61,208 nt of DNA from Terriglobia bacterium (GCA_020073585.1 JAIQEV010000021.1:1-61208); one strand, 5' to 3'; positions 21,304-32,593 are shown, counted from the first letter of the stretch. Numbers and translations are program-made. Notes: generated by a model not told the origin, from the letters alone.

Positions 21304-21951
21304 GTGCATCGCACCGGAGAACTGTACGGACACTTCAAGACGCCCGGGCAGCAGCGCGAAGCTGCTTCGCTGGGCATGTGGGTCTTCCTCATCACCGAAA
21401 TCATGTTTTTCGGCGGCATCTTCCTGACCTACGCCATCAACCGCTCCATGTATCCCGATATCTTCGCCGAAGCCAGCCGCGAGCTGAACGTGCGCATGGG
21501 CGGCATCAACACCGCCGTGCTCATCGCCAGCAGCTTCACCATGGCCATGGCCGTCTGGGCCTCGCAGACCGGCAAGAAGAAGCAGCTCACCCTTTTCCTG
21601 ATTCTCACGCTCATTCTTGGCAGCGTCTTCCTGGGCGTGAAGTATTTCGAATACGCCGAAAAATTCCACCACCATCTCGTTCCCGGCAGGAACTTCCAGT
21701 TTCCCGGCGATGTCGGCAGCCGCGCCCATGCGCAGCTCTTCTTCTCCCTCTATTTCGGCATGACCGGATTGCACGCCCTGCACATGATTGTCGGCGCGGG
21801 CCTGCTGCTCTGGCTCGTCAAGGAATCGCTGCGCGGCCGCTATACGCCGCAATACAACACCCCGGTGGAGCTCGTCGGGCTCTACTGGCATTTCGTGGAT
21901 ATTATCTGGATCTATCTGTTCCCGTTGCTGTATCTGATCGATCGTCACTGA
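21304..21951 (+). CDS. ctaE: Cytochrome c oxidase subunit III
   Basis: A 215-aa membrane protein of the subunit III family with about five helices. Typical segments are REAASLGMWVFLITEIMFFGG, SSFTMAMAVWAS, FFSLYFGMTGLHALHMIVG and VGLYWHFVDIIWIYLFPLLYL. It supports stability and proton delivery of the oxidase. GTG 21304 is chosen because AAGGGGAG lies six bases upstream; a longer TTG start at 21280 has no ribosome-binding site. It follows the paired palindromes and is followed after 17 bases by ctaF. Confidence 0.92.
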   Translation: MHRTGELYGHFKTPGQQREAASLGMWVFLITEIMFFGGIFLTYAINRSMYPDIFAEASRELNVRMGGINTAVLIASSFTMAMAVWASQTGKKKQLTLFLILTLILGSVFLGVKYFEYAEKFHHHLVPGRNFQFPGDVGSRAHAQLFFSLYFGMTGLHALHMIVGAGLLLWLVKESLRGRYTPQYNTPVELVGLYWHFVDIIWIYLFPLLYLIDRH

Positions 21952-21968
21952 AGGCTGGGAGAAGAGGC

Positions 21969-22259
21969 GTGTCTGAGCACATTGTATCCCGTGGAATCTA
22001 TGCCGGCATCGGCGCCACGCTGCTGATTTTCACCGGCATCACCTATTACGCCGCCACCGTGGACCTCGGCCCGCTCAACGTCGTCATCGCCCTGACCATC
22101 GCCACCTTCAAGGCCTCGCTCGTCGTCCTGTACTTCATGCACGCGCGCTATAGCCCGCGCCGCACGCAGTTGGTGATTGTCGCCGGCTTCTTCTGGCTGG
22201 CCCTGCTCCTGGGCATGACCCTCAGCGATTACCTCACCCGCGCCTGGCAAAGCATCTAA
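21969..22259 (+). CDS. ctaF: Cytochrome c oxidase subunit IV
   Basis: A 96-aa protein with three predicted helices: GIYAGIGATLLIFTGITYYAA, LNVVIALTIATFKASLVVLYFMHARY and LVIVAGFFWLALLLGMTLSDYL. The TFKASLVVLYFMH motif is diagnostic of the prokaryotic subunit IV family. GTG 21969 is supported by a GA-rich Shine-Dalgarno (GGAGAAGAGG) just upstream. It is the last gene of the respiratory operon and is followed by a terminator-like hairpin. Confidence 0.9.
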   Translation: MSEHIVSRGIYAGIGATLLIFTGITYYAATVDLGPLNVVIALTIATFKASLVVLYFMHARYSPRRTQLVIVAGFFWLALLLGMTLSDYLTRAWQSI

Positions 22260-22773
22260 CCCGTTTTTTTCCACGCCACGGAAACCCGTAGGGGCACGGC
22301 ACCGCCGTGCCCGTCTTTGTTTTTGCTTATTGCGAGAGTTCGCGGGAGAGCGGCGCAGAGGCAGTGCAGCGTGGAGAGAACCTCCGGCACACCAGAGGTC
22401 CAGAAAAGTGGGGGAGTCTCGAACCGGCCCAGCCCTCAATCCCCTAAAAGGGATCTCGGCTCGCCTCCCCCACCCTCACTCTTTGCACGTCATCAGCCAT
22501 GACTAATGCCTGTGTTTTCTAGAGCTTATAGATTGGAAGCCGCGTAAAAACGTACCACCCCCCAAGAAAATTTACCCGCCGCCTTTTTCCGGCAGTTTCT
22601 CCCCCCGCTCCCGCCACCTTTGCCCCCTCCAGGACATCCTCCCGCCCCTGGCCGCGCGAAACGCGCCGGGCCGCGGCTTGACCGCGCTCTCGGCCCTTGC
22701 TACCGTGAAGAGTTATTCTGGCCACAGTCTACCCACTGTGCGCCGAGGCTCCTGTGGGGGGCGCACAAGTTCT
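22260..22773. other. Intergenic region between respiratory operon and uvrA
   Basis: About 514 bp. The only clear element is the terminator hairpin at 22292-22312. The middle (22330-22500) has no repeats or promoters that I can defend. The region just before uvrA is pyrimidine-rich, and no LexA-like box is evident. I see no RNA gene. Confidence 0.4.
22292..22312 (+). terminator. Terminator of the act/cox operon
   Basis: GGGCACGGC, loop ACC, GCCGTGCCC, followed by GTCTTTGTTTTT: a 9-bp GC stem with a broken T-run, 33 bp after ctaF. The stem is preceded by CCGTAG and shares the GTAG flank of the dispersed palindromes, so it may be a repeat copy serving as a terminator. Confidence 0.7.
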
Positions 22774-25659
<2,886 letters not shown>

Positions 25660-25700
25660 CTCCCGCAGCCCCCTGTAGAGCCACTGTCGCGCCCCTGTAG

Positions 25701-25719
25701 CGCAGGGCGAAGCCCTGCG
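25701..25719. terminator. REP-like hairpin / uvrA terminator
   Basis: CGCAGGGC, loop GAA, CGCAGGGC complement (25712-25719), preceded by CTGTAG and followed by the pyrimidine tract GCCTTTCTCTTCC. It lies 42 bp after uvrA. The GTAG flank places it in the dispersed palindrome family; the T-rich 3' side could allow termination. Confidence 0.6.
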
Positions 25720-25796
25720 GCCTTTCTCTTCCTCAGTTCCGCATCTTCTCCTTGCCTGCCACCGCCATTCCCCTTAGAGTGAAAGTGAACTCTTCC

Positions 25797-26786
25797 ATGA
25801 GCCTCTACTCCATTTCGCCGCTCACCCTCGACGCCGTCGCCACTTATCCGTTGGCCTCGCGCAAGAGCAAGGTCAGCGTGCGCGACTTCGCTCGCCCCGT
25901 CTCCGGCGCCGCTTCGCTCAAAAAGTTTCTCGATTCGCTCCCCAACCTCCTCGCCGCCGGCGATCTCCGCGCCCTCCTCGCGGCCATGCACCGCGCGCGC
26001 CAGCAGCGCAAAGCCATTCTCTGGGGTCTCGGCGGCCACGTCATCAAGGCCGGCCTCGGCCCCGTCCTCATCGATCTCATCCGCCGCGGCTTCGTCTCCG
26101 GCATCGCCATGAACGGCGCCGCGCTCATCCACGATTTTGAAATCGCCCTCGTCGGCAACACCTCCGAGGACGTGGACGCCGCCCTCGGCGGCGGCAAGTT
26201 CGGAATGGCCGCGGAAACCGGCCAGTACATCAACGACATCGCCCAGGACGCCGCGCGCGGCGGCATCGGCTACGGCGAAGCCGCCGGCAAGCTGCTCACC
26301 GGCCGCCGCCTGCGCCTGCGCCATGCCGATTCCAGCGTCCTCGCCGCTGCCTATCGCGCCCGCATCCCCGTCACCATCCATCTCGCCATCGGCACGGACA
26401 TCCCGCACATGCATCCCGCCGCCGACGGCGCCGCCCTCGGCGCCGCCACGCATCACGATTTCCGCCTCTTCTGCGCCCTCGTTCGGCGCATGCACCCCGG
26501 CGGCGTCTATCTCAACTGGGGCTCGGCCGTGCTGCTCCCCGAAATCTTTCTCAAGGCCGTTTCCGTCGTGCGCAATCTCGGTGTGCCCCTCCGCCCCATC
26601 ACCACCGCCAATTTCGACTTTATCCAGCACTACCGTCCGTTGCAGAATGTGGTGAAGCGCCCGACCGCGCCGGAACGTGGCCGCCGCGGCCCGGAATCCC
26701 GCGGCTACGCCATCACCGGCCACCACGAATTGCTTCTGCCGCTGGTGGCCGCGGCGCTCGCAGCCGGCTGGCCAGCCAGACGTTGA
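25797..26786 (+). CDS. Deoxyhypusine-synthase-like protein of unknown function
   Basis: A 329-aa cytoplasmic protein. Characteristic segments are ILWGLGGHVIKAGLGPVLID, GIAMNGAALIHDFEIALVG with NTSEDV, and HLAIGTDIPHMHP. I associate these with the bacterial deoxyhypusine-synthase-like (Rossmann, NAD-binding) family. The active-site lysine segment of true DHS (WGKI) is not visible, and bacteria generally lack the eIF5A substrate, so hypusine formation is unlikely. The substrate is unknown; the name is a family resemblance, not a function. ATG 25797 precedes the conserved region; a TTG at 25752 would add 15 weak residues. A short palindromic repeat overlaps its stop codon. Confidence 0.5.
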   Translation: MSLYSISPLTLDAVATYPLASRKSKVSVRDFARPVSGAASLKKFLDSLPNLLAAGDLRALLAAMHRARQQRKAILWGLGGHVIKAGLGPVLIDLIRRGFVSGIAMNGAALIHDFEIALVGNTSEDVDAALGGGKFGMAAETGQYINDIAQDAARGGIGYGEAAGKLLTGRRLRLRHADSSVLAAAYRARIPVTIHLAIGTDIPHMHPAADGAALGAATHHDFRLFCALVRRMHPGGVYLNWGSAVLLPEIFLKAVSVVRNLGVPLRPITTANFDFIQHYRPLQNVVKRPTAPERGRRGPESRGYAITGHHELLLPLVAAALAAGWPARR

Positions 26787-26830
26787 CCGCTTGCGGTCAC
26801 ACTTAGCGAAGACCGCTTGCGGTCACACTT
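26784..26830. repeat. Tandem palindromic repeat GACCGCTTGCGGTC
   Basis: Two exact 20-bp copies (26785-26804 and 26811-26830), each a GACCGC-TT-GCGGTC palindrome followed by ACACTT, separated by six bases. The first overlaps the stop codon of the upstream gene, and the second ends four bases before the CPBP start. A related palindrome with loop TTC occurs at 60661-60677. This may be an operator or a small mobile palindrome. Confidence 0.75.
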
Positions 26831-26834
26831 GACT

Positions 26835-27698
26835 ATGACCCCTTTCGACAACGATCCTCTGAACTCGGACATTTCTTCCGCCGATCCCTCGGCCGCGCCC
26901 GGCGGCGGCGCGCCTCCGGCCTCGCCGCTCTCTGCGCTGCCCGAAGATATGCGCATCTCCTGGTCCTGGCCGCATTTCGCCGTTTTTCTGGTCTTCAGCA
27001 TCGGCAACTTCGTGGTCACGCAAGTTGCGCTCGTGAGCTATCTCACTTCCTACCGCCACATGACCATCAAGGAGATTCAGAGCGCGCCCTCGTTTGTGGC
27101 TCCGTATCTGGTGGCCACGCAGGTGCTCTTCTTCGCCCTCGAGCTGCTCTTTCTCTACGTCACGCTCGGCCTCCTTCCGGACGCGCCCTTCTGGCGCTCC
27201 GTGGGCTGGCGCCGTCTGCCGCCGGGCCCCTCGCGCGGCCGCGGCTGGCTCTACTTTTTCTCGGGCTGCGGCCTGGCCATCTGCGTGGCGGTGGCCAGTC
27301 TGAGCGTCCACCCCAAGGAAAAACTGCCGATCGAGGAGCTTTTCAAGGATCGCACCAGCACCGCGCTGCTGATGCTCATGGCCGTCCTCGTCGCCCCGCT
27401 GATCGAAGAGACCGTCTTTCGCGGCTATCTCTACCCCCTGTTTGCGCGCAGCTTCGGCGTGCCCGCGGCCATCGGCATCACCGGCGTGCTCTTCGGCATC
27501 CTGCACGGCGCGCAACTGGGTTGGACGCGCGAGCTGGTGGTCATGATGAGCCTGGTGGGCATGGTCTTCACCTACGGACGCGCGCGGGCCCGTACCGTCC
27601 TCGGCAGTTACTTGCTGCACCTCGGCTACAACTCCATGATCAGCGTCACCATGCTCATTGCCACCCGCGGTTTGCAGCACTTTCCCCCGGCCACCTGA
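26835..27698 (+). CDS. CPBP-family intramembrane metalloprotease
   Basis: A 287-aa membrane protein with about seven helices after a proline/alanine-rich cytoplasmic N-terminus. The CPBP (Abi/CAAX-like) motifs are present: EETVFRG (~191), FGILHGAQ (~222) and the last motif HLGYN (~264). The glutamates and histidines coordinate metal in this family. Roles include prenyl-protein processing, bacteriocin self-immunity and anti-sigma cleavage; none can be chosen here. ATG 26835 lies directly after the tandem palindromes, leaving almost no leader, so those repeats could affect its translation. Confidence 0.85.
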   Translation: MTPFDNDPLNSDISSADPSAAPGGGAPPASPLSALPEDMRISWSWPHFAVFLVFSIGNFVVTQVALVSYLTSYRHMTIKEIQSAPSFVAPYLVATQVLFFALELLFLYVTLGLLPDAPFWRSVGWRRLPPGPSRGRGWLYFFSGCGLAICVAVASLSVHPKEKLPIEELFKDRTSTALLMLMAVLVAPLIEETVFRGYLYPLFARSFGVPAAIGITGVLFGILHGAQLGWTRELVVMMSLVGMVFTYGRARARTVLGSYLLHLGYNSMISVTMLIATRGLQHFPPAT

Positions 27699-27807
27699 CG
27701 GTTTCCTCATCCGCTCCGCCTCCGCTACAATGTTCATGGGGTCGCGCGGGGCGCCGTCTCTCTTGGAATTGTCCGCGGGCCGCACAGATCGCGAGGAAAT
27801 TGCACGC

Positions 27808-28854
27808 ATGTACGTGGCACAGCCCATTGCCTGGACCGACCGCGGTGTGGTCATGCTCGACCAGCGCCGCCTTCCCGCGGAAGAGATCAGCTACACCTAC
27901 ACCGACTACCGCGAAGTCGCCAAAGCCATCCGCGAGATGGTCATCCGCGGCGCACCGGCCATCGGCGTGGCCGCGGCCATGGGCGTGGCCCTCGGCGTCC
28001 TGCACTCCCGCGCGGCTTCGCTTGAAGCTCTGCGCGGCGAGTTCGCCGCAATCTGCGACACCCTCGCGCAAACCCGCCCCACCGCCGTGGACCTCTTCTG
28101 GGCCCTCGAGCGCATGAAGCGCCGCTTCGCCGAGCTTTCCGCCGCGACCTCGGACCTCGCGCAAATCCGCCAGGGCCTCGTCGCGGAAGCCAAGCTGGTG
28201 CATCTCGAGAAGAAAGCCACCGATGAAGCCATCGGGCGCTTCGGCGCGGAATTCATGCCCGCCGCGGGCCAGGTCATGACCCAGTGCAACGCCGGCGCTC
28301 TGGCCACCGCCGGCATCGGCACCGCGCTCGGCGTCATCCGCGTCGCTTTCCAGCAGGGGAAGAAGCTGCACGTGCTGGTGCCGGAGACCCGCCCGTACTT
28401 GCAGGGCGCGCGCCTCACCGCCTGGGAACTGCATCGCGGCGGCATCCCGCTCACGCTCATCACCGACAATATGGTCGGCCACTTCCTGAAGTCCGGCAAA
28501 GTCGGCGCCATCGTCACCGGCGCGGACCGCATCGCCGCCAACGGCGACACCGCCAACAAGATCGGCACCTACCAGATCGCCGTGCTGGCCAGGGAAAACG
28601 ACGTGCCCTTCTACATCGCCGCGCCCGTCTCCACCCTCGATCTCTCCATCCCCGACGGCAGCCACATCCCCATCGAGGAGCGCGCCGCCGCCGAAGTCAC
28701 GCACATCCAGGGCGTGCGCATCGCCCCCGACGTGCACGCCGCGCACCCCGCCTTCGACGTCACCCCCGCGCGCTACATCGCCGCCATCTTCACCGAGCGC
28801 GGCGTGGCCCGCGCTCCCTACACCGATTCCCTCCGCGCTCTCGCCGCCTCCTAG
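27808..28854 (+). CDS. mtnA: S-methyl-5-thioribose-1-phosphate isomerase
   Basis: A 348-aa aldose-ketose isomerase of the methionine salvage pathway, converting methylthioribose-1-phosphate to methylthioribulose-1-phosphate. It has [13 protein letters not shown] (~50), the catalytic cysteine in TQCNAGAL (~160) and the catalytic aspartate in [10 protein letters not shown] (~240). The length is normal for the family. ATG 27808 gives the usual short N-terminus ([20 protein letters not shown]). The last 86 bp, coding for roughly [13 protein letters not shown] and [10 protein letters not shown], recur downstream at 30767-30852, and the last ~34 coding bases plus eight more recur at 29584-29625. 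No other mtn gene is nearby. Confidence 0.93.
   Translation: MYVAQPIAWTDRGVVMLDQRRLPAEEISYTYTDYREVAKAIREMVIRGAPAIGVAAAMGVALGVLHSRAASLEALRGEFAAICDTLAQTRPTAVDLFWALERMKRRFAELSAATSDLAQIRQGLVAEAKLVHLEKKATDEAIGRFGAEFMPAAGQVMTQCNAGALATAGIGTALGVIRVAFQQGKKLHVLVPETRPYLQGARLTAWELHRGGIPLTLITDNMVGHFLKSGKVGAIVTGADRIAANGDTANKIGTYQIAVLARENDVPFYIAAPVSTLDLSIPDGSHIPIEERAAAEVTHIQGVRIAPDVHAAHPAFDVTPARYIAAIFTERGVARAPYTDSLRALAAS
28769..28854 (+). repeat. mtnA 3'-end repeat, copy 1 (in gene)
   Basis: The functional copy of an 86-bp segment ending at the mtnA stop. Copy 3 (30767-30852) matches it with five mismatches by eye. Copy 2 (29584-29625) matches 28821-28862 with two mismatches in 42 bp. Confidence 0.9.
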
Positions 28855-28958
28855 CCCAGCGCCGCCCCGTTCAGTTAGCGGTTCTGTGCCGGAAATATCC
28901 CGGAGTTTGCCCCGGCTCCCGCCGGGGCGCCATTCCGTAGCCAGGCGAAACCGTTCAC

Positions 28959-28987
28959 TTGCCCGTCTGGCATTTAAAAGTTATACT
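28959..28987 (+). promoter_or_regulatory. Promoter of the RHH/MazF operon
   Basis: TTGCCC (28959-28964), a 17-bp spacer and TATACT (28982-28987). The antitoxin ATG begins six bases after the -10, so the mRNA would be leaderless. Confidence 0.65.
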
Positions 28988-28993
28988 CAGGGT

Positions 28994-29230
28994 ATGAAAA
29001 CTGCAGTGTCTATTCCGGACGATGTTTTTGAAGGCGCGGAACGCCTTGCCCGGCGGACCAGGAGGTCGCGGAGCCGCTTGTTCAGCGACGCGTTAAAGGA
29101 GTATTTGGCGCGCCACACTCCGGACAAGGTAACCGAGTCCATGAACAAGGCCTGTGCCGAGATCGGCGAAGTGGAAGAGCGGTTTGTTTCCTCCGCCGCC
29201 CGCCGCATTCTAGAGCGAGTCGAGTGGTAA
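28994..29230 (+). CDS. Ribbon-helix-helix antitoxin
   Basis: A 78-aa protein with a CopG/MazE-like ribbon-helix-helix N-terminus (MKTAVSIPDDVFEGAERLAR, then RSRSRLFSDALKEYLARH) and an acidic C-terminal arm suited to wrap a toxin. It should repress its own promoter and block the MazF-like toxin encoded next. The toxin GTG starts within its last codons (7-base overlap). ATG 28994 follows a good -10 element and has no Shine-Dalgarno, consistent with leaderless translation. The pair sits between two copies of the mtnA 3'-end repeat. Confidence 0.85.
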   Translation: MKTAVSIPDDVFEGAERLARRTRRSRSRLFSDALKEYLARHTPDKVTESMNKACAEIGEVEERFVSSAARRILERVEW

Positions 29231-29568
29231 TCTCACAGGGCGAGATCTGGTGGGCGGATTTACCCGCTCCGGCGGGCTCCGGTCCCGGGTTCCGAAGACC
29301 CGTGGTTGTAGTCCAGTGTGACGCGTTGAACCGCAGCCGCATCGCCACGGTCGTCTGCGTTCCCTTGACCAGTAACCTCAAATGGGGCTTAGCCCCCGGG
29401 AATGTCCGTCTCTCGGCGCGTCTTACGGGGCTTCCGAAAGATTCCGTGGCTAACGTGTCGCAAATCGTCACACTGGACAAAGATCTTCTTACCGCGCGCG
29501 TCGGCAAACTGCCACGCCCCAAACTGGAATTGCTGCTCTCGGGGATCGACGTGGTCCTCGGCAAGTAG
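29224..29568 (+). CDS. MazF/PemK-type mRNA interferase
   Basis: A 114-aa toxin with the SH3-barrel family signature: GEIWWADLPAP at the N-terminus, RRPVVVVQCDALNRSRIATVVCVPLT and the conserved SVANVSQIVTLDK segment. MazF toxins cleave single-stranded mRNA at short motifs. The catalytic arginine (RRPVV) and threonine/serine (LTSN) appear intact, so it is probably active. GTG start, coupled to the antitoxin by a seven-base overlap. The module ends 15 bp before copy 2 of the mtnA-tail repeat. Confidence 0.88.
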   Translation: MVISQGEIWWADLPAPAGSGPGFRRPVVVVQCDALNRSRIATVVCVPLTSNLKWGLAPGNVRLSARLTGLPKDSVANVSQIVTLDKDLLTARVGKLPRPKLELLLSGIDVVLGK

Positions 29569-29583
29569 TCCCGCGAACCGCCG

Positions 29584-29625
29584 CACCGATTCCCTCCGCG
29601 CCCTTGCCGCCTCCTAGCCCAGCGC
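29584..29625 (+). repeat. mtnA 3'-end repeat, copy 2
   Basis: 42 bp matching 28821-28862 (last 34 coding bases of mtnA and eight bases beyond) with two mismatches. Similarity begins abruptly at CACCGATTCCC, 15 bp after the mazF stop. Confidence 0.85.
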
Positions 29626-29690
29626 GGAGCAAGGGTAGCCATGTATAGGTTTAGTCTCCGGTAATCAGAATGTACCTGCGCAGCTGATGC

Positions 29691-29720
29691 TTGACAGTAT
29701 GTCTGCTCTCGGGTAGTTTC
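29691..29720 (+). promoter_or_regulatory. Putative sigma-70-type promoter
   Basis: TTGACA (29691-29696), an 18-bp spacer and TAGTTT (29715-29720), about 70 bp upstream of the secreted-protein gene at 29791. The -35 is perfect and the -10 moderate. Confidence 0.5.
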
Positions 29721-29790
29721 CTCGCTGGTCCCAGCGTTCTTCATCCCCCCGGCATTTTACGTCCCTTCGAAATTCAGGAGGTTTGCACCC

Positions 29791-30672
29791 ATGAACAAAC
29801 TCAGCCGTTTTCTATTGGGATTGTCTCTCGCGGCTACGTGTGTTTGCATGACCGCGGCGCAGGAGATGTCGCCGGGAAGCATGTCCGTGCCGAAGGTGTT
29901 GCAGATCACGCGTGAATTTACCAAACCAGGGAAGGTGGGCATGGTCCACGAAAAGGCCGAGAGCGCTTTTGTCCAAGCCATGGCCCGTGCCAAGTGGCCG
30001 ACGCGCTACTTGGGCATGACGTCGCTCTCGGGCAAGCAGCGCGCCTTATTCCTGACCATGTATCCTTCCTTCGAAGCCTGGGAAAAAGACCTCGCGGCAA
30101 TCGCGAAGAACACCGCCCTCTCCGCCGCGCTGGATCGCGCCGGCATGGCCGATGGAGAACTGCTCGATTCCATGGACCAGGGTGTCTTCGTCTTCCGCGA
30201 CGAAATGAGCCTCCGGCCGAAGGCCGACCTCGCGCCTATGCGCTACTTGGAAATCTCGGCGTTCCATGTTCGCCCGGGCCACGGCAGGGAATGGCGCGAG
30301 CTGGTCAAGATGGTTAAAGCTGCCTATGAGAAGGCTCTGCCCGAAGCGCACTGGGGCGTCTTCGAGCAGATGTACGGCGGTGATGGCGGCACCTATCTCG
30401 TCCTCACCGCGCGCAAAACCCTGGCGGAAGTCGACCGCGCCTCCCAGAACCACGAACAATTCGCTGTGGCCATGGGCGAAGACGGCATGAAGAAGCTCGA
30501 CGAACTCTTCGCTGCGTCCGTCGAGTCTTCCCAACATCAAGTGTTCGCATTCAACCCGCGCATGAGCTATGTCGCGGACGAATGGATCAAAGCCGACCCG
30601 GATTTCTGGAAGCCGAAGGCGGCTGCTCCTGCGGCAAAGCCCGCCGCGGAGGATAAGAAAGCCAAGCCATAG
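29791..30672 (+). CDS. Secreted protein with two dimeric alpha/beta-barrel-like halves
   Basis: A 293-aa protein with a signal peptide (MNKLSRFLLGLSLAATCVCMTAA) and a lysine/alanine-rich C-terminus. The body has two halves with similar flow: VLQITREFTKPGKVGMVHEKAE and later YLEISAFHVRPGHGREWRELV, each followed by a segment ending in an aromatic-rich strand. This is reminiscent of NIPSNAP/dimeric alpha-beta barrel proteins, but the assignment is by pattern only. AGGAGG precedes the ATG by nine bases. The gene is bracketed by copies 2 and 3 of the mtnA-tail repeat and followed by a strong hairpin. Function unknown. Confidence 0.7.
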   Translation: MNKLSRFLLGLSLAATCVCMTAAQEMSPGSMSVPKVLQITREFTKPGKVGMVHEKAESAFVQAMARAKWPTRYLGMTSLSGKQRALFLTMYPSFEAWEKDLAAIAKNTALSAALDRAGMADGELLDSMDQGVFVFRDEMSLRPKADLAPMRYLEISAFHVRPGHGREWRELVKMVKAAYEKALPEAHWGVFEQMYGGDGGTYLVLTARKTLAEVDRASQNHEQFAVAMGEDGMKKLDELFAASVESSQHQVFAFNPRMSYVADEWIKADPDFWKPKAAAPAAKPAAEDKKAKP

Positions 30673-30703
30673 CTTTCCGCCCCGCGCTTTAGCAGCGCAT
30701 TTC

Positions 30704-30736
30704 GGGAGCGGCTCCGGGAACGTCGGAGCCGCTCCC
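30704..30736 (+). terminator. Strong hairpin after secreted-protein gene
   Basis: GGGAGCGGCTCCG, a 7-nt loop, CGGAGCCGCTCCC: a perfect 13-bp stem, followed by TTCACTTTTGG. It is a likely terminator, 31 bp after the stop codon and 30 bp before copy 3 of the mtnA-tail repeat. Confidence 0.75.
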
Positions 30737-30766
30737 TTCACTTTTGGCTGACGAGGAAAACACCGG

Positions 30767-30852
30767 CGCGCTGCATCGCCGCCATCTTCACCGAGCGCGG
30801 CGTGGCCCGCGTTCCGTACACCGATTCCCTCCGCGCCCTCGCCGCCTCCTAA
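30767..30852 (+). repeat. mtnA 3'-end repeat, copy 3
   Basis: 86 bp equal to 28769-28854 except for five substitutions, one of which turns the stop TAG into TAA. The reading frame of the mtnA C-terminus is preserved but has no start, so this is a gene-end remnant, not a gene. Confidence 0.9.
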
Positions 30853-30986
30853 AGCGCCGCCGCAGCTGCTACGAAGGACTCTTGTGAGCAGGGCGCGTTA
30901 AGCTGCTATCGGGGGAGAAAGAAAGTCACTTTCCGCTCTGCGTTGTTTATACTGAACTCTGTAAATTTTTTCGCTGGGGAGCATTG

Positions 30987-32405
30987 GTGTCCCTGCAAGT
31001 CCAGCCAAATCCCAACTCTGTCAGGGAAAGATTCCATGCGCTCCTGCTTCGGCTGACGCCAACGGAACGCCAGAGGCTCTTGATGCTCACGATCTTGAGC
31101 GGATGCCTCTGTGGACTGGCCGCGGTATCTTTTCACATAGGCATAGACAAGGCCGAAACGCTCCTGATCAACCGTGCGCTGGTGGCACCCCGCTTTACTT
31201 GGATCTTCTGGAGCATTCTGACGCCGGCGCTGGGCGGGTTGGCGATTGGCCTTGCGCTGCATTACTGGGTTCCCGGCGCTGTGGGTAGCGGCATTCCCCA
31301 GGTTAAGTTCGCATACGCGCGGCACTCCGGATACGTCCCTTTGCGCGATGCGGCAGGCAAGTTCATTCTTGGGATCGTCCAAATCGGGAGCGGCGCCTCT
31401 CTGGGGCGAGAGGGCCCGACGGTCCAGATTTGCGCGGGAATTTCCAGTTTACTGGCCCGAGTTTCGTTTCTTTCGCGGCAGAGCCAACGGCGCATGACGT
31501 CCATCGGGGTTGCGGCGGGCATCGCCGCGGCATTTAACGCCCCGATTGCCGCCGTGACATTTACCCTCGAGGAGATTATCGGCGACCTCGATCAAACGAT
31601 GCTCTCGGGTGTAATCGTTGCCGCCGCCATCGCTGCCGTGGTGGAGCGCGGTATCCTGGGACAACATCCGGTATTTGCGATGCTGCGAACTTATACGCTG
31701 GGGCCCGCGAGCTCGCTGGTGTCCTATGCGATTCTAGGCGTGCTCGCGGCAATCGTCTCTGTTGGTTTTACCGATTCACTGCTGGGCCTGCGCGGGTGGT
31801 TCAAGCGATTCACCAGGGTGCCCAAATGGGTTCACCCCGCAATTGGCGGAGCGCTAACCGGAACTCTGGCGGTGGCGGGCATAGCCTGGCTGAAGCAGGA
31901 TGGAATCACAGGAGGAGGCTACCGAACCCTTGCTCTGGCACTGACGGGTTCGCTCCCGGCAAAGGTGCTCATCGGTCTGTGCCTGCTGAAAGTTGCCGCG
32001 ACAGTTTGCTCGTACAGCAGCGGCGGAGTTGGCGGGATATTCGCCCCGGTCTTATTTATTGGCGGGATGCTCGGAGGAGCGGTCGGATATGTGGACGTCG
32101 CGGTTTTCCATCATTCGACGGATTCGATCGGCGCGTTCGCTCTGGTAGGGATGGGAGCCGTTTTTGCGGGGAGCATCCGCGCACCGATGACCTCGGTCTT
32201 GATCATCTTTGAAATGACGGGGGGCTACGGTCTTATCCTTCCATTGATGATTGCAAATATGAGCGCCTTTGCCCTGGCCCGGCACTGGCGGAAGGTTCCG
32301 GTCTATGAGGCTTTGTTGTCGCAGGATGGCGTTGTTCTGCCACACGGAAAGCCGGTTACGCCCGAGAAAGCCGAGCTGGAATTGCCCGGCGAGGTTCCGC
32401 CGTAG
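30987..32405 (+). CDS. CLC-family chloride channel or transporter
   Basis: A 472-aa membrane protein of the CLC family. The selectivity filter segments are intact: GSGIPQ (~97), GREGPTVQ with the gating glutamate (~137), FTLEEIIGD carrying the second glutamate used for proton coupling (~192), and GGVGGIFAPVLFIGGM (~346). The proton glutamate suggests a chloride/proton exchanger rather than a channel. No C-terminal CBS domains. Start: GGGGAG five bases upstream favours GTG 30987 over TTG 30984. Its composition is less GC-rich than its neighbours, and it begins just after copy 3 of the mtnA-tail repeat. Confidence 0.92.
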   Translation: MSLQVQPNPNSVRERFHALLLRLTPTERQRLLMLTILSGCLCGLAAVSFHIGIDKAETLLINRALVAPRFTWIFWSILTPALGGLAIGLALHYWVPGAVGSGIPQVKFAYARHSGYVPLRDAAGKFILGIVQIGSGASLGREGPTVQICAGISSLLARVSFLSRQSQRRMTSIGVAAGIAAAFNAPIAAVTFTLEEIIGDLDQTMLSGVIVAAAIAAVVERGILGQHPVFAMLRTYTLGPASSLVSYAILGVLAAIVSVGFTDSLLGLRGWFKRFTRVPKWVHPAIGGALTGTLAVAGIAWLKQDGITGGGYRTLALALTGSLPAKVLIGLCLLKVAATVCSYSSGGVGGIFAPVLFIGGMLGGAVGYVDVAVFHHSTDSIGAFALVGMGAVFAGSIRAPMTSVLIIFEMTGGYGLILPLMIANMSAFALARHWRKVPVYEALLSQDGVVLPHGKPVTPEKAELELPGEVPP

Positions 32406-32593
32406 CGATCGCTTCTGTTGACGTTAACCAACCGCGCGCCTTTGTGCACGCCTCTTTCTGGGCTTCCGCTTGCGCTCTTTCCCGCGGGAGTAATGCCGAA
32501 TTTAGGACCCAACACTCCTGTAGAAAATCAGTCGTGAGGCCTTCCGAATGGTCCTCGTTTCCGTTCCGTGGTTCATTGCTTGAACACCTGGTA

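Noticed and set aside
19459-21948. An 829-codon open frame antisense to ctaD/ctaE
   Set aside because: His/Glu/Gly-rich shadow of the GC-rich sense genes, without recognisable domains.
28886-28993. A longer N-terminus for the RHH antitoxin
   Set aside because: The extra 36 residues overlap the -35/-10 promoter and are basic and unstructured; ATG 28994 gives the canonical RHH start.
29402-29617. A 71-codon frame overlapping mazF and ending in SLRALAAS
   Set aside because: The ending comes from the mtnA-tail repeat read in frame by chance; the rest is antiphase mazF.
28769-30852. Transposon or insertion sequence to explain the mtnA-tail repeats
   Set aside because: No transposase, terminal inverted repeats or short target duplications could be seen around the copies.
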